Assembly (NCBI GenBank): GCA_021781835.1
Contig: JAJXWD010000010.1
Span: 1 to 64,000, forward strand
From: Pseudomonadota bacterium
GTDB lineage: Bacteria > Pseudomonadota > Alphaproteobacteria > Acetobacterales > Acetobacteraceae
Length of the DNA stretch: 64,000 bases
Direction: 5' to 3'
Shown: piece by piece, positions 1 to 6,839 of the stretch
How positions within the stretch are numbered: the first letter of the stretch is position 1
How the letters are laid out: each line of letters starts with the position of its first letter
The notes under the pieces: generated by a model
Database searches by the model: none
Told to the model about the DNA's origin: nothing
What the model saw: only the letters and a program-made list of their open reading frames with translations
Program-made: the position numbers and the translations under genes

Positions 1-44
1 CCCGTCCAGGGCCGTTGCGCGGCGCGGCCGGGCGGGGGGGGGGC

Positions 45-1559
45 TCAAGCGAACAGGGGATCGCCGGTCATGGCGGCGGGTTTTTCGATGTGCATGAGCT
101 TGAGCAGGGTGGGCGCGACATCGGCCAGGATGCCGTCATGCAGGTGGATGCCCGTTGGGCCGCCCGCGACGATGACCGGCACCACGCCGGTGGTGTGGGC
201 GGTGTGCGGGCCGCCGGTTTCGGGGTCGCGCATCTGCTCGCAATTGCCGTGGTCGGCGGTGATGAGCAGCGTGCCGCCCGCCGCCTGGATGGCCGCCCAG
301 ATGGCGCCCAGCCCCCGATCGACCGCCTCGACCGCCTGGATGGCGGCGCCCAGCATGCCAGTATGGCCGACCATGTCGGGGTTGGCGAAATTGAGCACGA
401 TCAGGTCATAATCGCCCGATTTGATGGCGGCCACGGCCTTTTCGGTCACCTCGGCGGCCGACATCTCGGGCTGGAGGTCGTAGGTGGCGACCTTGGGCGA
501 GGGCACCAGGATGCGGTCTTCGCCGGGGAACGGGGTTTCGATGCCGCCGTTGAAGAAATAGGTGACGTGGGGGTATTTTTCGGTCTCGGCGATGCGCAGC
601 TGCTTCAGGCCGCGCGCGGACACCACGCCGCCCAGCAGGTCTTCGAGCGGCTCGGCGGGGAAGAGCGTGGCCATGAAGGGTTTCAGCGCGTCGGAATAGG
701 CGGTCATGCCGGTGACGCTGGCGAATTTGGGTGGGGTGGCGGGGAAGCCGGTGAAGGCGGGATCGACCAGGGCGGTGAGGATTTCGCGCACGCGGTCGGC
801 GCGGAAATTGGCGCAGAGTATGCCGTCGCCGTTTTGCATGCCGGGATAGGCGCCGATGACGGCGGGCTTGATGAACTCATCGTGCACATTGGCGGCGTAG
901 CTGGCCTGGATGGCCTTGCGCGCCGAGGGGAAATTTTCTCCCTGGGCGTTGACCAGCAGCTCGTAGGCGAGCTGCACGCGCTCCCAGCGTTTGTCGCGGT
1001 CCATGGCGTAATAGCGGCCGACCAGCGTGCCGATGGTGGCGGTCTGGCCGAGCGCGGCATCGAAGGCGGTGACATAATCGATGGCGGATTGGGGCGGGGT
1101 GTCGCGGCCATCGGTGAAGGCGTGGACGATGACCTTGAGGCCGGCCGCGTGCAGGATGCCGGCCAGCGCCACCATGTGCTCCTGGTGGGAGTGCACGCCG
1201 CCGGGCGAGACCAGGCCCATGAGGTGGGCGGTGCCCGAGCCCGCCTTGGTGGCGGCGATGAACGCGGCCAGCACGGGGTTGGCGGCCAGGGCGCCGTCTT
1301 CGATGGCGATGTCGATGCGGGGCAGGTCTTGGGTGACCACGCGGCCGGCGCCGAGATTGAGGTGCCCGACCTCGGAATTGCCCATCTGCCCGGCGGGCAG
1401 ACCGACCACGCGCCCCGAGGTGGCCAGGAAGGCGTGGGGGGAGTTGGCCCAGAGCGCGTCGAAATTCGGCGTGCTGGCCTGGGCGATGGCGTTGTCCTCG
1501 CGGTTTTCGTTCCAGCCGAAGCCGTCGAGAATGGCGAGCATCACGGGGTGTTTGGACAT
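45..1559 (-). CDS. gpmI: 2,3-bisphosphoglycerate-independent phosphoglycerate mutase
   Basis: Interconverts 3-phosphoglycerate and 2-phosphoglycerate in glycolysis through a phosphoserine intermediate and two Mn ions. The 504-residue protein starts MSKHPVMLAILDGFGWNE; the metal-binding LDGFG is at residues 10-14 and the phosphoserine motif GQMGNSEVGH lies near residue 60. The C-terminal metal-binding ITADHGNCEQM is also present. Length matches the usual about 510 residues. The reading frame stays open upstream through rlmH, but homology begins at this ATG. It is the last visible gene of the leftward proA-nadD-rsfS-rlmH group, 73 bp after rlmH. Only 44 unassigned bases lie beyond its stop. Confidence 0.97.
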   Translation of the reverse strand: MSKHPVMLAILDGFGWNENREDNAIAQASTPNFDALWANSPHAFLATSGRVVGLPAGQMGNSEVGHLNLGAGRVVTQDLPRIDIAIEDGALAANPVLAAFIAATKAGSGTAHLMGLVSPGGVHSHQEHMVALAGILHAAGLKVIVHAFTDGRDTPPQSAIDYVTAFDAALGQTATIGTLVGRYYAMDRDKRWERVQLAYELLVNAQGENFPSARKAIQASYAANVHDEFIKPAVIGAYPGMQNGDGILCANFRADRVREILTALVDPAFTGFPATPPKFASVTGMTAYSDALKPFMATLFPAEPLEDLLGGVVSARGLKQLRIAETEKYPHVTYFFNGGIETPFPGEDRILVPSPKVATYDLQPEMSAAEVTEKAVAAIKSGDYDLIVLNFANPDMVGHTGMLGAAIQAVEAVDRGLGAIWAAIQAAGGTLLITADHGNCEQMRDPETGGPHTAHTTGVVPVIVAGGPTGIHLHDGILADVAPTLLKLMHIEKPAAMTGDPLFA

Positions 1560-1632
1560 GGGCAATCCTGGCTGCGTGGGTTTGAAGCTATTTAGGGAAA
1601 AACATGGCGAAACCCAAGGGCGCCGCGCGGCG

Positions 1633-2091
1633 TTACGGCCGCCCGGCGCGGTGGTAGGGGTGGCCGGTGAGGATGGTTTGGGCGCGGTAGAGCTGCTCGG
1701 CCAGCATGGCGCGCACCAGCATGTGCGGCCAGGTGAGCGCGCCGAGCGAGAGCGTGGCGCCGGCGCGGGTGAGCAGCGCGGCATCGAGCCCTTCGGCGCC
1801 GCCGATGACGAAGGCGAGTTTTTTGGCCCGCCCCTGCCAGCCGGCGAGCTGCGCGGCCAGGGCTTCGGAGGTGGGGGTTTGGCCGCCGAGGTCGAGGGCA
1901 ATGACGAATTCATCGGGCTTGAGGGCGCCGAGCAGGGCATCGGCCTCGCGGCGCTTGATTTCGGCGGGAGAGCCGACCCCGTCGGTGAATTCCGCGAGGG
2001 TCAGCTCGGGCCTTATGCGTTTGGCGTAGCGGGCGAAAATCTCCATTTCCGGGGATTTGCCGCCCGATTTGCCGATGGCGAGCAGTCTCAC
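1633..2091 (-). CDS. rlmH: 23S rRNA pseudouridine1915 N3-methyltransferase RlmH
   Basis: SPOUT methyltransferase that modifies pseudouridine 1915 in helix 69 of 23S rRNA using S-adenosylmethionine. The 152-residue product matches the family length of about 155. It begins VRLLAIGKSGG and has the knot motif FVIGGAEGLD and the C-terminal LVRAMLAEQLYRAQTI..HPYHR. A GTG at 2091-2089 is chosen because it overlaps the rsfS stop as GTGA, which implies translational coupling, and because the family starts at this point. The open frame continues upstream in the wrong frame for rsfS and is not coding. Confidence 0.95.
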   Translation of the reverse strand: MRLLAIGKSGGKSPEMEIFARYAKRIRPELTLAEFTDGVGSPAEIKRREADALLGALKPDEFVIALDLGGQTPTSEALAAQLAGWQGRAKKLAFVIGGAEGLDAALLTRAGATLSLGALTWPHMLVRAMLAEQLYRAQTILTGHPYHRAGRP

Positions 2092-2624
2092 GCCTCGTCC
2101 GCGCCCTCGTCGAGCTCGGCGGACCACATTTTCTCGAGGCCGTACATGGCGCGGGCCTCGGGCTTGAAGAGATGCACGATGATGTCGCCGGCATCGAGCA
2201 GCACCCAGTCGGTGCCGCCCGCGCCCTCGATGAGGGGTTTGCGGAAGCCGGCCTCGGTGAGTTTTTCGTGCAGGTGGGTGGCCATGGCGGAGATCTGGCG
2301 GTCGGCCAGGCCGGTGGCGATGATCATGCGGTCGGCAAAGCTGGCGCGGCCGCCCAGGTCGAGCACCACCAGCGCCTCGGCCTTGTCGTCTTCCAGCGTG
2401 GCGACGATCAGGGTCTGGAGCTGGTCGAGCTTTTCGACCGGCAGTTTGGGCGCGGCTTTTTTGCCCCGCGGGCCGGCGATGGCGGCTTTTTTGCGCGGCG
2501 TGCCCGGCATGGCGGGCAGGGCTTCGGCCGGGGGGGCGGCCTTGGGGGTGCGCTTGCGCGGCGCGGCCGGTTTGGCGGCGGCGGTGCCGCGGGCGGGGGT
2601 CTGGCGTGAGGGTGGACGGGTTAT
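2088..2624 (-). CDS. rsfS: Ribosomal silencing factor RsfS, apparent AUA start
   Basis: RsfS binds ribosomal protein uL14 and blocks subunit joining in starvation. The core domain is clear: KLDQLQTLIVATLEDDKAEA, LDLGGRASFADRMIIATG, GGTDWVLLDAGDIIVHLF. The first in-frame ATG (2510) gives 140 residues but has no Shine-Dalgarno sequence. In-frame sequence with no stop extends upstream to the nadD stop and codes for an Ala/Pro/Lys-rich tail like the one after the ATG. An AAAGGAG at 2638-2632 sits 7 nt before an ATA at 2624-2622, so I place the start at ATA (178 residues). This could also be a mutated ATG or a sequence error. The end overlaps rlmH. Confidence 0.8.
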   Translation of the reverse strand: MTRPPSRQTPARGTAAAKPAAPRKRTPKAAPPAEALPAMPGTPRKKAAIAGPRGKKAAPKLPVEKLDQLQTLIVATLEDDKAEALVVLDLGGRASFADRMIIATGLADRQISAMATHLHEKLTEAGFRKPLIEGAGGTDWVLLDAGDIIVHLFKPEARAMYGLEKMWSAELDEGADEA

Positions 2625-2638
2625 GGCTCAGCTCCTTT
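2622..2638 (-). promoter_or_regulatory. Strong Shine-Dalgarno sequence in front of an ATA codon (rsfS)
   Basis: On the minus strand AAAGGAG (2638-2632) is followed by 7 nt and then ATA (2624-2622). The site overlaps the nadD stop codon TGA (2630-2628). No ATG, GTG or TTG lies at a suitable distance. The site indicates that rsfS translation starts here, coupled to the end of nadD. Confidence 0.55.
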
Positions 2639-3230
2639 GGTTCGCCTGGCGAATGGCGGTGGCCGAGGCGGGATGTTCGCGCACGGGCAGCAGACTCCAG
2701 GCTGGTGATGTCATCTGGGCGAGCTTTAGCGTAGCGCGCGCGGATTGGCGATATTTGGCGAGCATGTGGGCGGCCTGGCTGGCCAGGGCCTTGCGGGTCT
2801 CGCCCGGGCGGGGCAGCACCAGCATGGGCACGCGCGCGGCGAGCTGGCGCCAGCGGCGCCATTTGGGCAGCTGGGCGAGGTTGTCGGCGCCCATGAGCCA
2901 GACGAAGCGGGTGCGGGGGAAGCGGGTTTGCAGGGCGGCGAGGGTGTGGATGGTGTAGCGCGTGCCGAGCTGGGCCTCAATGGCGGTGGCGGCGATGTGT
3001 TTGCCATCGGCCAGGCGGGCGGCGCTGGCGAGGCGCTGGGCGAAGGGCGCCATGCCGTGGGCGGGTTTGAGCGGGTTGCCGGGCGAGACCATGAGCCAGA
3101 CCTGGGAGAGGCGCGCGCGGGCTTGCGCCTGGCGGGCGACATGGGCGTGGCCGGGGTGGGCGGGGTTGAAGGAGCCGCCGAGTATGCCGATGGAGAGCCG
3201 GTAGCGGTGGCCGTAGCGCGGGATGATCAG
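2628..3230 (-). CDS. nadD: Nicotinate-nucleotide adenylyltransferase NadD, non-canonical start
   Basis: Adenylates nicotinate mononucleotide to deamido-NAD in NAD synthesis. The nucleotidyltransferase signature GGSFNPAHPGH, which binds ATP phosphates, lies upstream of the first in-frame ATG (3092) and must be translated. Further motifs are VWLMVSPGNPLKP and FVWLMGADNLAQLPKWRRW. The frame is closed by TAA at 3251-3249 and holds no ATG, GTG or TTG before the signature. A CTG at 3230-3228 lies 8 nt after AAAGG and gives 200 residues, the family length, so it is the proposed start. It follows proA across 126 bp containing two terminator-like hairpins, and shares its reading frame with rsfS, one stop codon apart. 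Confidence 0.88.
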   Translation of the reverse strand: MIIPRYGHRYRLSIGILGGSFNPAHPGHAHVARQAQARARLSQVWLMVSPGNPLKPAHGMAPFAQRLASAARLADGKHIAATAIEAQLGTRYTIHTLAALQTRFPRTRFVWLMGADNLAQLPKWRRWRQLAARVPMLVLPRPGETRKALASQAAHMLAKYRQSARATLKLAQMTSPAWSLLPVREHPASATAIRQANQRS

Positions 3231-3266
3231 GGGAGGCGCCTTTGATGATTAAAAGTTTTTGCGGGT

Positions 3267-3294
3267 GTGGGAGCTTTTTTCAAAAAGCTCCCAC
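3267..3294. terminator. A/T-loop hairpin between proA and nadD (1)
   Basis: Arms GTGGGAGCTTTTT and AAAAAGCTCCCAC pair over 13 bp around a 2-nt loop. It is preceded by AAAAGTTTTTGCGGG, the same lead-in as the hairpin at 34048-34075. It lies inside a same-strand gene group, so it may attenuate proA readthrough into nadD or be a mobile intergenic repeat. Confidence 0.6.
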
Positions 3295-3300
3295 GAAACT

Positions 3301-3330
3301 CCGCCCCCTTTTTTGAAAAAAAGGGGGCGG
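3301..3330. terminator. A/T-loop hairpin between proA and nadD (2)
   Basis: Arms CCGCCCCC plus T-run and A-run plus GGGGGCGG form a stem of about 14 bp with almost no loop. It is only 6 bp from the hairpin at 3267-3294. The G/C base plus A/T tip resembles a bidirectional intrinsic terminator for proA. Confidence 0.55.
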
Positions 3331-3355
3331 CCCCCCAAAAACCTTTAAAATTTAT

Positions 3356-4627
3356 TCAGGGGCGGGTTTGGCCGGTGCCGCGGACGATATAGCGGAAGGT
3401 GGTGAGCTGCGCGGGCCCGATGGGGCCGCGCGCGTGGATGCGGCCAGTGGCGATGCCGATTTCGGCGCCAAAGCCGAACTCGCCGCCATCGCAGAACTGG
3501 GTCGAGGCGTTCCACATGCTCACCGCCGAGGAGACCTGGGCCAGAAAATATTCGGCCGCGCGCGGATCGTCGGTGATGATGGCGTCCGTGTGCTCGGAGC
3601 CGTGGGCGGCGATGTGGGCGAGCGCGTCATCGACCCCTGAAACCAGCTTTACGTTGAGCACCGCATCGAGCCATTCCGTGTCGAAATCCTCGGGGCGGGC
3701 TTCGTCCATCGTGGGGCAGAGGGCGCGGGCGGCCTCGTCGGCGCGGAAGGCGCAGCCGAGGGCGCGCAGGTCTGATTCGAGCAGGGGCAGCAGCGCCGGG
3801 GCGATGGCGGCATCGATGAGCAGCGACTCGGTGGCGCCGCACACGCCGGTGCGGCGCATTTTGGCATTCGCCAGCACCGCGCGCGCCATGGCGAAGTCAG
3901 CCGCCTTGTGGATGTAGGTGTGGTTGAGCCCCTCGGCATGGGCGAGCACGGGGACACGCGCCTCGGCCTGCACGCGCTCGACCAGAGATTTGCCGCCACG
4001 GGGGATGATGAGGTCGATCAGCCCCGCCGCGCCCAGCATGGCGGCGACGAAGCGGCGGTCTGTGCTGGGGGCGACCTGCACGGCATGCTCGGGCAGGCCG
4101 GCCTGGGACAGGCCCTTGGTGACGGCGGCGCTGATGGCCTTGCCGGAATGGTAACTCTCGGAGCCGCCGCGCAGGATGATGGCGTTGCCCGATTTGATGG
4201 CGATGGACGCGGCATCCGCCCCGACATTGGGGCGGCTCTCATAGATCATGCCGAGCACGCCGAGGGGCTGGCGCACGCGCGAGATTTTCAGGCCGTTGGG
4301 GCGGCTCCAGGTCTCGGGGGCGGCGGCCAGGGGATCGGGCAGGTTGGCCACCTCCTCGATGCCGCTGGCCATCGCCTCGATGCGGGCGGGGTTGAGCAGC
4401 AGGCGGTCGCCAAAGGCGGAGGTGCCCTGGAAGCTCTCCATGTCGCGCGCGTTGGCGGCGAGGATGTCGGCGGCGGCCTCGCGCAGCGCGGCGGCGGCGG
4501 CGCGCAGCCCGGCATCACGCGAGCCCGCCGGCATGTGGGCGAGCAAGGCGGCGGCCTGGCGGGCCTTTTTGCCCATGGCGGCGATGATTTGTGCGTTCAG
4601 ATCGGCTTCGGCGGTCATGTTTGTCAT
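3356..4627 (-). CDS. proA: Gamma-glutamyl phosphate reductase ProA
   Basis: NADPH-dependent reductase that makes glutamate-5-semialdehyde in proline synthesis. The protein has 423 residues, the usual size. The ALDH-fold features are VRQPLGVLGMIYESRPNV, SGNAIILRGGSES, and the catalytic cysteine in RRTGVCGATESLLID. The end has SSAVSMWNASTQFCDGGEFG..AEIGIATGRIHARGP. The start MTNMTAEADL at 4627 has an alternative ATG three codons in. proB, its usual partner, is not in the window. The gene is divergent from the GNAT-Nudix gene across 51 bp. Confidence 0.97.
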   Translation of the reverse strand: MTNMTAEADLNAQIIAAMGKKARQAAALLAHMPAGSRDAGLRAAAAALREAAADILAANARDMESFQGTSAFGDRLLLNPARIEAMASGIEEVANLPDPLAAAPETWSRPNGLKISRVRQPLGVLGMIYESRPNVGADAASIAIKSGNAIILRGGSESYHSGKAISAAVTKGLSQAGLPEHAVQVAPSTDRRFVAAMLGAAGLIDLIIPRGGKSLVERVQAEARVPVLAHAEGLNHTYIHKAADFAMARAVLANAKMRRTGVCGATESLLIDAAIAPALLPLLESDLRALGCAFRADEAARALCPTMDEARPEDFDTEWLDAVLNVKLVSGVDDALAHIAAHGSEHTDAIITDDPRAAEYFLAQVSSAVSMWNASTQFCDGGEFGFGAEIGIATGRIHARGPIGPAQLTTFRYIVRGTGQTRP

Positions 4628-4678
4628 GTGTGCCCAGTTCTGGCGGGATGCTCAACACCACGCTACATAATTAACTCG

Positions 4679-5695
4679 ATGCCAGATTTGTACGATTCGC
4701 ACAGCCCGCTCGCCACTGCGCCCGACGGCATGCCGCCCGGACCCAGCCTGCGCACATCGCGCCTGACATTGCGCGCCTTTATGGCAGAGGATGCCCCGCA
4801 TTTCCACCGGCTGATCAATGACTGGGAAATATGCCGCCGGCTGCCCGATGCGCCGTTTCCCTATCCGGCCGAGCTGGCGGAGGGGTGGATCGCCGCCAGC
4901 CTGGCCGACCGCGACGCCCACCGGGCCGAGCAGTTCGCGGTGGTGGAAAGCCAGACCGGCACGCTGGTGGGCGCCGTGGGGCTGAAGCTGGCCAAGGGAC
5001 AGAAAGCCGCCGAGCTGGGCTACTGGCTGGGCCGGGCCTTTTGGGGCCAGGGCTATGCGCTTGAAGCCGTGCGGCGGGTGGTGGAGTGGGCCTTTGCCGC
5101 CCTGCCCATCGCGCAGCTGACCGCCACCACGGCGGCCGATAACGAGGCCTCGCAGGCGGTGCTGGCGCGGCTGGGGTTTGTGGCGGATGGCAAGGGCAGC
5201 AAGGTGTTTATGTGCCGCCCCGGCCACAAGCTGCCGGTGCGCCATTTCCGGCGCCCGCGCGAGGAGCTGGAAGCCGCCGCCCCCGAGACCGCGCCCGCGC
5301 GCACGCTGCTGGTGGTGGCGGTGGCGCTGATTGACGCCGCCGGGCGGATTTTGCTGGCGCGCCGGCCCGAGGGCAAGAAAATGGCCGGGCTGTGGGAGTT
5401 TCCGGGCGGCAAGCTGGAGCCCGGCGAGACGCCCGAGGCGGCGCTGGCGCGCGAGTTGGCCGAGGAGCTGGGCATTGCCGCCGACCCGCGCGATTTCGCC
5501 CCGTTCGTGTTCGCCTCGCACGCTTATGAGGGGTTTCATCTGCTCATGCCGCTTTATGTGTGCAAGCGCTGGCAGGGTGAGCCCCGGCCCGCCGAGGGGC
5601 AGAAACTGGCCTGGGTGGCGCCCGACGCGCTGGTGGAGTACCCTATGCCGCCCGCCGACCGGCCCTTGATTCCGATGCTGAGGGATTTTTTATGA
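4679..5695 (+). CDS. Bifunctional GNAT acetyltransferase / MutT-type Nudix pyrophosphohydrolase
   Basis: Two-domain protein of 338 residues. Residues about 20-180 are a RimJ/RimL-type GNAT domain (LRTSRLTLRAF, ELGYWLGRAFWGQGYALEAV, ATTAADNEASQAVLARLGF). Residues about 205-338 are a MutT-type Nudix domain with LLARRPEGKKMAGLWEFPGG and the Nudix box GKLEPGETPEAALARELAEE. The second half should hydrolyse 8-oxo-dGTP or similar; the acetyl acceptor of the first half is unknown. The ATG at 4679 is chosen because homology starts soon after; the frame is open further upstream only as a shadow of proA. It overlaps the next gene by ATGA, so the two are coupled. Confidence 0.88.
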   Translation: MPDLYDSHSPLATAPDGMPPGPSLRTSRLTLRAFMAEDAPHFHRLINDWEICRRLPDAPFPYPAELAEGWIAASLADRDAHRAEQFAVVESQTGTLVGAVGLKLAKGQKAAELGYWLGRAFWGQGYALEAVRRVVEWAFAALPIAQLTATTAADNEASQAVLARLGFVADGKGSKVFMCRPGHKLPVRHFRRPREELEAAAPETAPARTLLVVAVALIDAAGRILLARRPEGKKMAGLWEFPGGKLEPGETPEAALARELAEELGIAADPRDFAPFVFASHAYEGFHLLMPLYVCKRWQGEPRPAEGQKLAWVAPDALVEYPMPPADRPLIPMLRDFL

Positions 5696-6465
5696 GCAAC
5701 CCGACCGCCGCCATTCTCATCATCGGCAATGAAATCCTCTCGGGGCGCACGCAGGATGTGAATGTGCAATTCATCGCCCAGCGGCTGGCGCGGCTGGGCA
5801 TACGGCTCGAGGAGGTGCGGGTGGTGCCCGATGTGCCGGCGCGCATCATCGGGGCGGTGAACGAGCTGCGCGCGGCTTATGAGGTTTTGTTCACCACCGG
5901 CGGCATCGGGCCGACCCATGACGACATTACCAGCGAATGCGTGGCCGCCGCCTTTGGCGTGGCGCTGGAGCTGCACCAGGAAACCGCCGACGCCATGCGC
6001 GCGGCCTGGGGCGAGCGGGTGAACGCGGCCAGGCTGCGCATGGCCACCATGCCGAAAGGGGCGCGGCCGATCAAGAACCGGGCCTCGGTGGCGCCGGGGT
6101 TTTCCATCGGCAATGTGCATGTGATGGCCGGGGTGCCGCGCATCATGCAATCCATGTTCGAGACGCTCGAGCCCGGCTTGCCGCGCGGCGCGGCGATTGA
6201 GATGCGCGCCGTGCACGGGGTGGGGGTTTTTGAGGGCAGCATCGCCGCCGGGCTGACCGAGATACAAAACCGCTTCCCGCAGATCGACCTCGGCAGCTAC
6301 CCTTACAAGCGGGGCGAGCAATGGGGGGTGGCTTTGGTTGCCAAGGGAACCGATGTGGGCGCGCTGGAGCTGGCGGTGGCCGAGGCCGCGGCGCTGATCG
6401 CCGCGCATGGCGTGGTGCCGGTGGCGGGCGAGCCGGCGGCCGGCGGGGAGCAGGGAGATGGGTGA
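5692..6465 (+). CDS. MoaB/CinA N-terminal-type molybdopterin-binding domain protein
   Basis: A 257-residue protein made of the MoCF/CinA N-terminal domain: AAILIIGNEILSGRTQDVN at the start and the binding loop FTTGGIGPTHDDITSECVAAAF near residue 65, then MPKGARPIKNRASVAPGFSI and VHVMAGVPRIM. The C-terminal nicotinamide-nucleotide amidase domain of full-length CinA is absent, so it belongs to the stand-alone COG1058 group of unknown substrate. The start overlaps the GNAT-Nudix stop (ATGA) and its own stop overlaps the following small gene. Function is therefore only assigned by fold. Confidence 0.85.
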   Translation: MSNPTAAILIIGNEILSGRTQDVNVQFIAQRLARLGIRLEEVRVVPDVPARIIGAVNELRAAYEVLFTTGGIGPTHDDITSECVAAAFGVALELHQETADAMRAAWGERVNAARLRMATMPKGARPIKNRASVAPGFSIGNVHVMAGVPRIMQSMFETLEPGLPRGAAIEMRAVHGVGVFEGSIAAGLTEIQNRFPQIDLGSYPYKRGEQWGVALVAKGTDVGALELAVAEAAALIAAHGVVPVAGEPAAGGEQGDG

Positions 6466-6688
6466 GCCAGAAACAAGCTCTGAGATCACCTGCCCCCAGT
6501 GCGGGCACCGCAAGCGGGAGCTGATGCCGGTTGATGCCTGCCAGTTTTTTTACGAATGCACGGGCTGCGGCGTGCTTTTGCGCCCCAAACCCGGCGATTG
6601 CTGCGTGTTTTGCTCCTACGGCACGGTGCCGTGCCCGCCCGTGCAGCGTGAGGGGCGGACGGGCGGCGGCGGGCGCTGCTGCGGGTGA
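6458..6688 (+). CDS. GDCCVxC-motif small cysteine-rich protein
   Basis: A 76-residue protein with two zinc-ribbon-like pairs (CPQCGH, CTGCG) and the signature GDCCVFCSYGTVPCPP near residue 48. The signature defines a widespread uncharacterised family, some members of which are selenoproteins; here all positions are cysteine. The nine cysteines suggest metal or thiol chemistry, but no activity is known to me. The ATG at 6458 has GGGAG upstream and overlaps the stop of the preceding gene by 8 bp, so it is the third gene of that operon. The tail is Gly/Arg rich and ends RCCG. Confidence 0.8.
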   Translation: MGEPETSSEITCPQCGHRKRELMPVDACQFFYECTGCGVLLRPKPGDCCVFCSYGTVPCPPVQREGRTGGGGRCCG

Positions 6689-6839
6689 ACGGCCCGCCGG
6701 CGCGCTCCGCCTAGCCGCTCCGCTTTTTTCGGGGTTGCAAATCCGCGCGCGCTGACGCAAAAGCGCCCGCAATCGCGCGCCCGTGAAAAGGCGCGCCATG
6801 TCCGTTTGACCCTTTTTCACCCCGCCCGTGGAGGCATTG

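Noticed and set aside
15-1595. A 526-residue plus-strand open frame over gpmI
   Set aside because: It is a high-GC shadow of gpmI: low-complexity Gly/Ala/Asp/His composition, no recognisable domain, and the opposite strand has all gpmI motifs.
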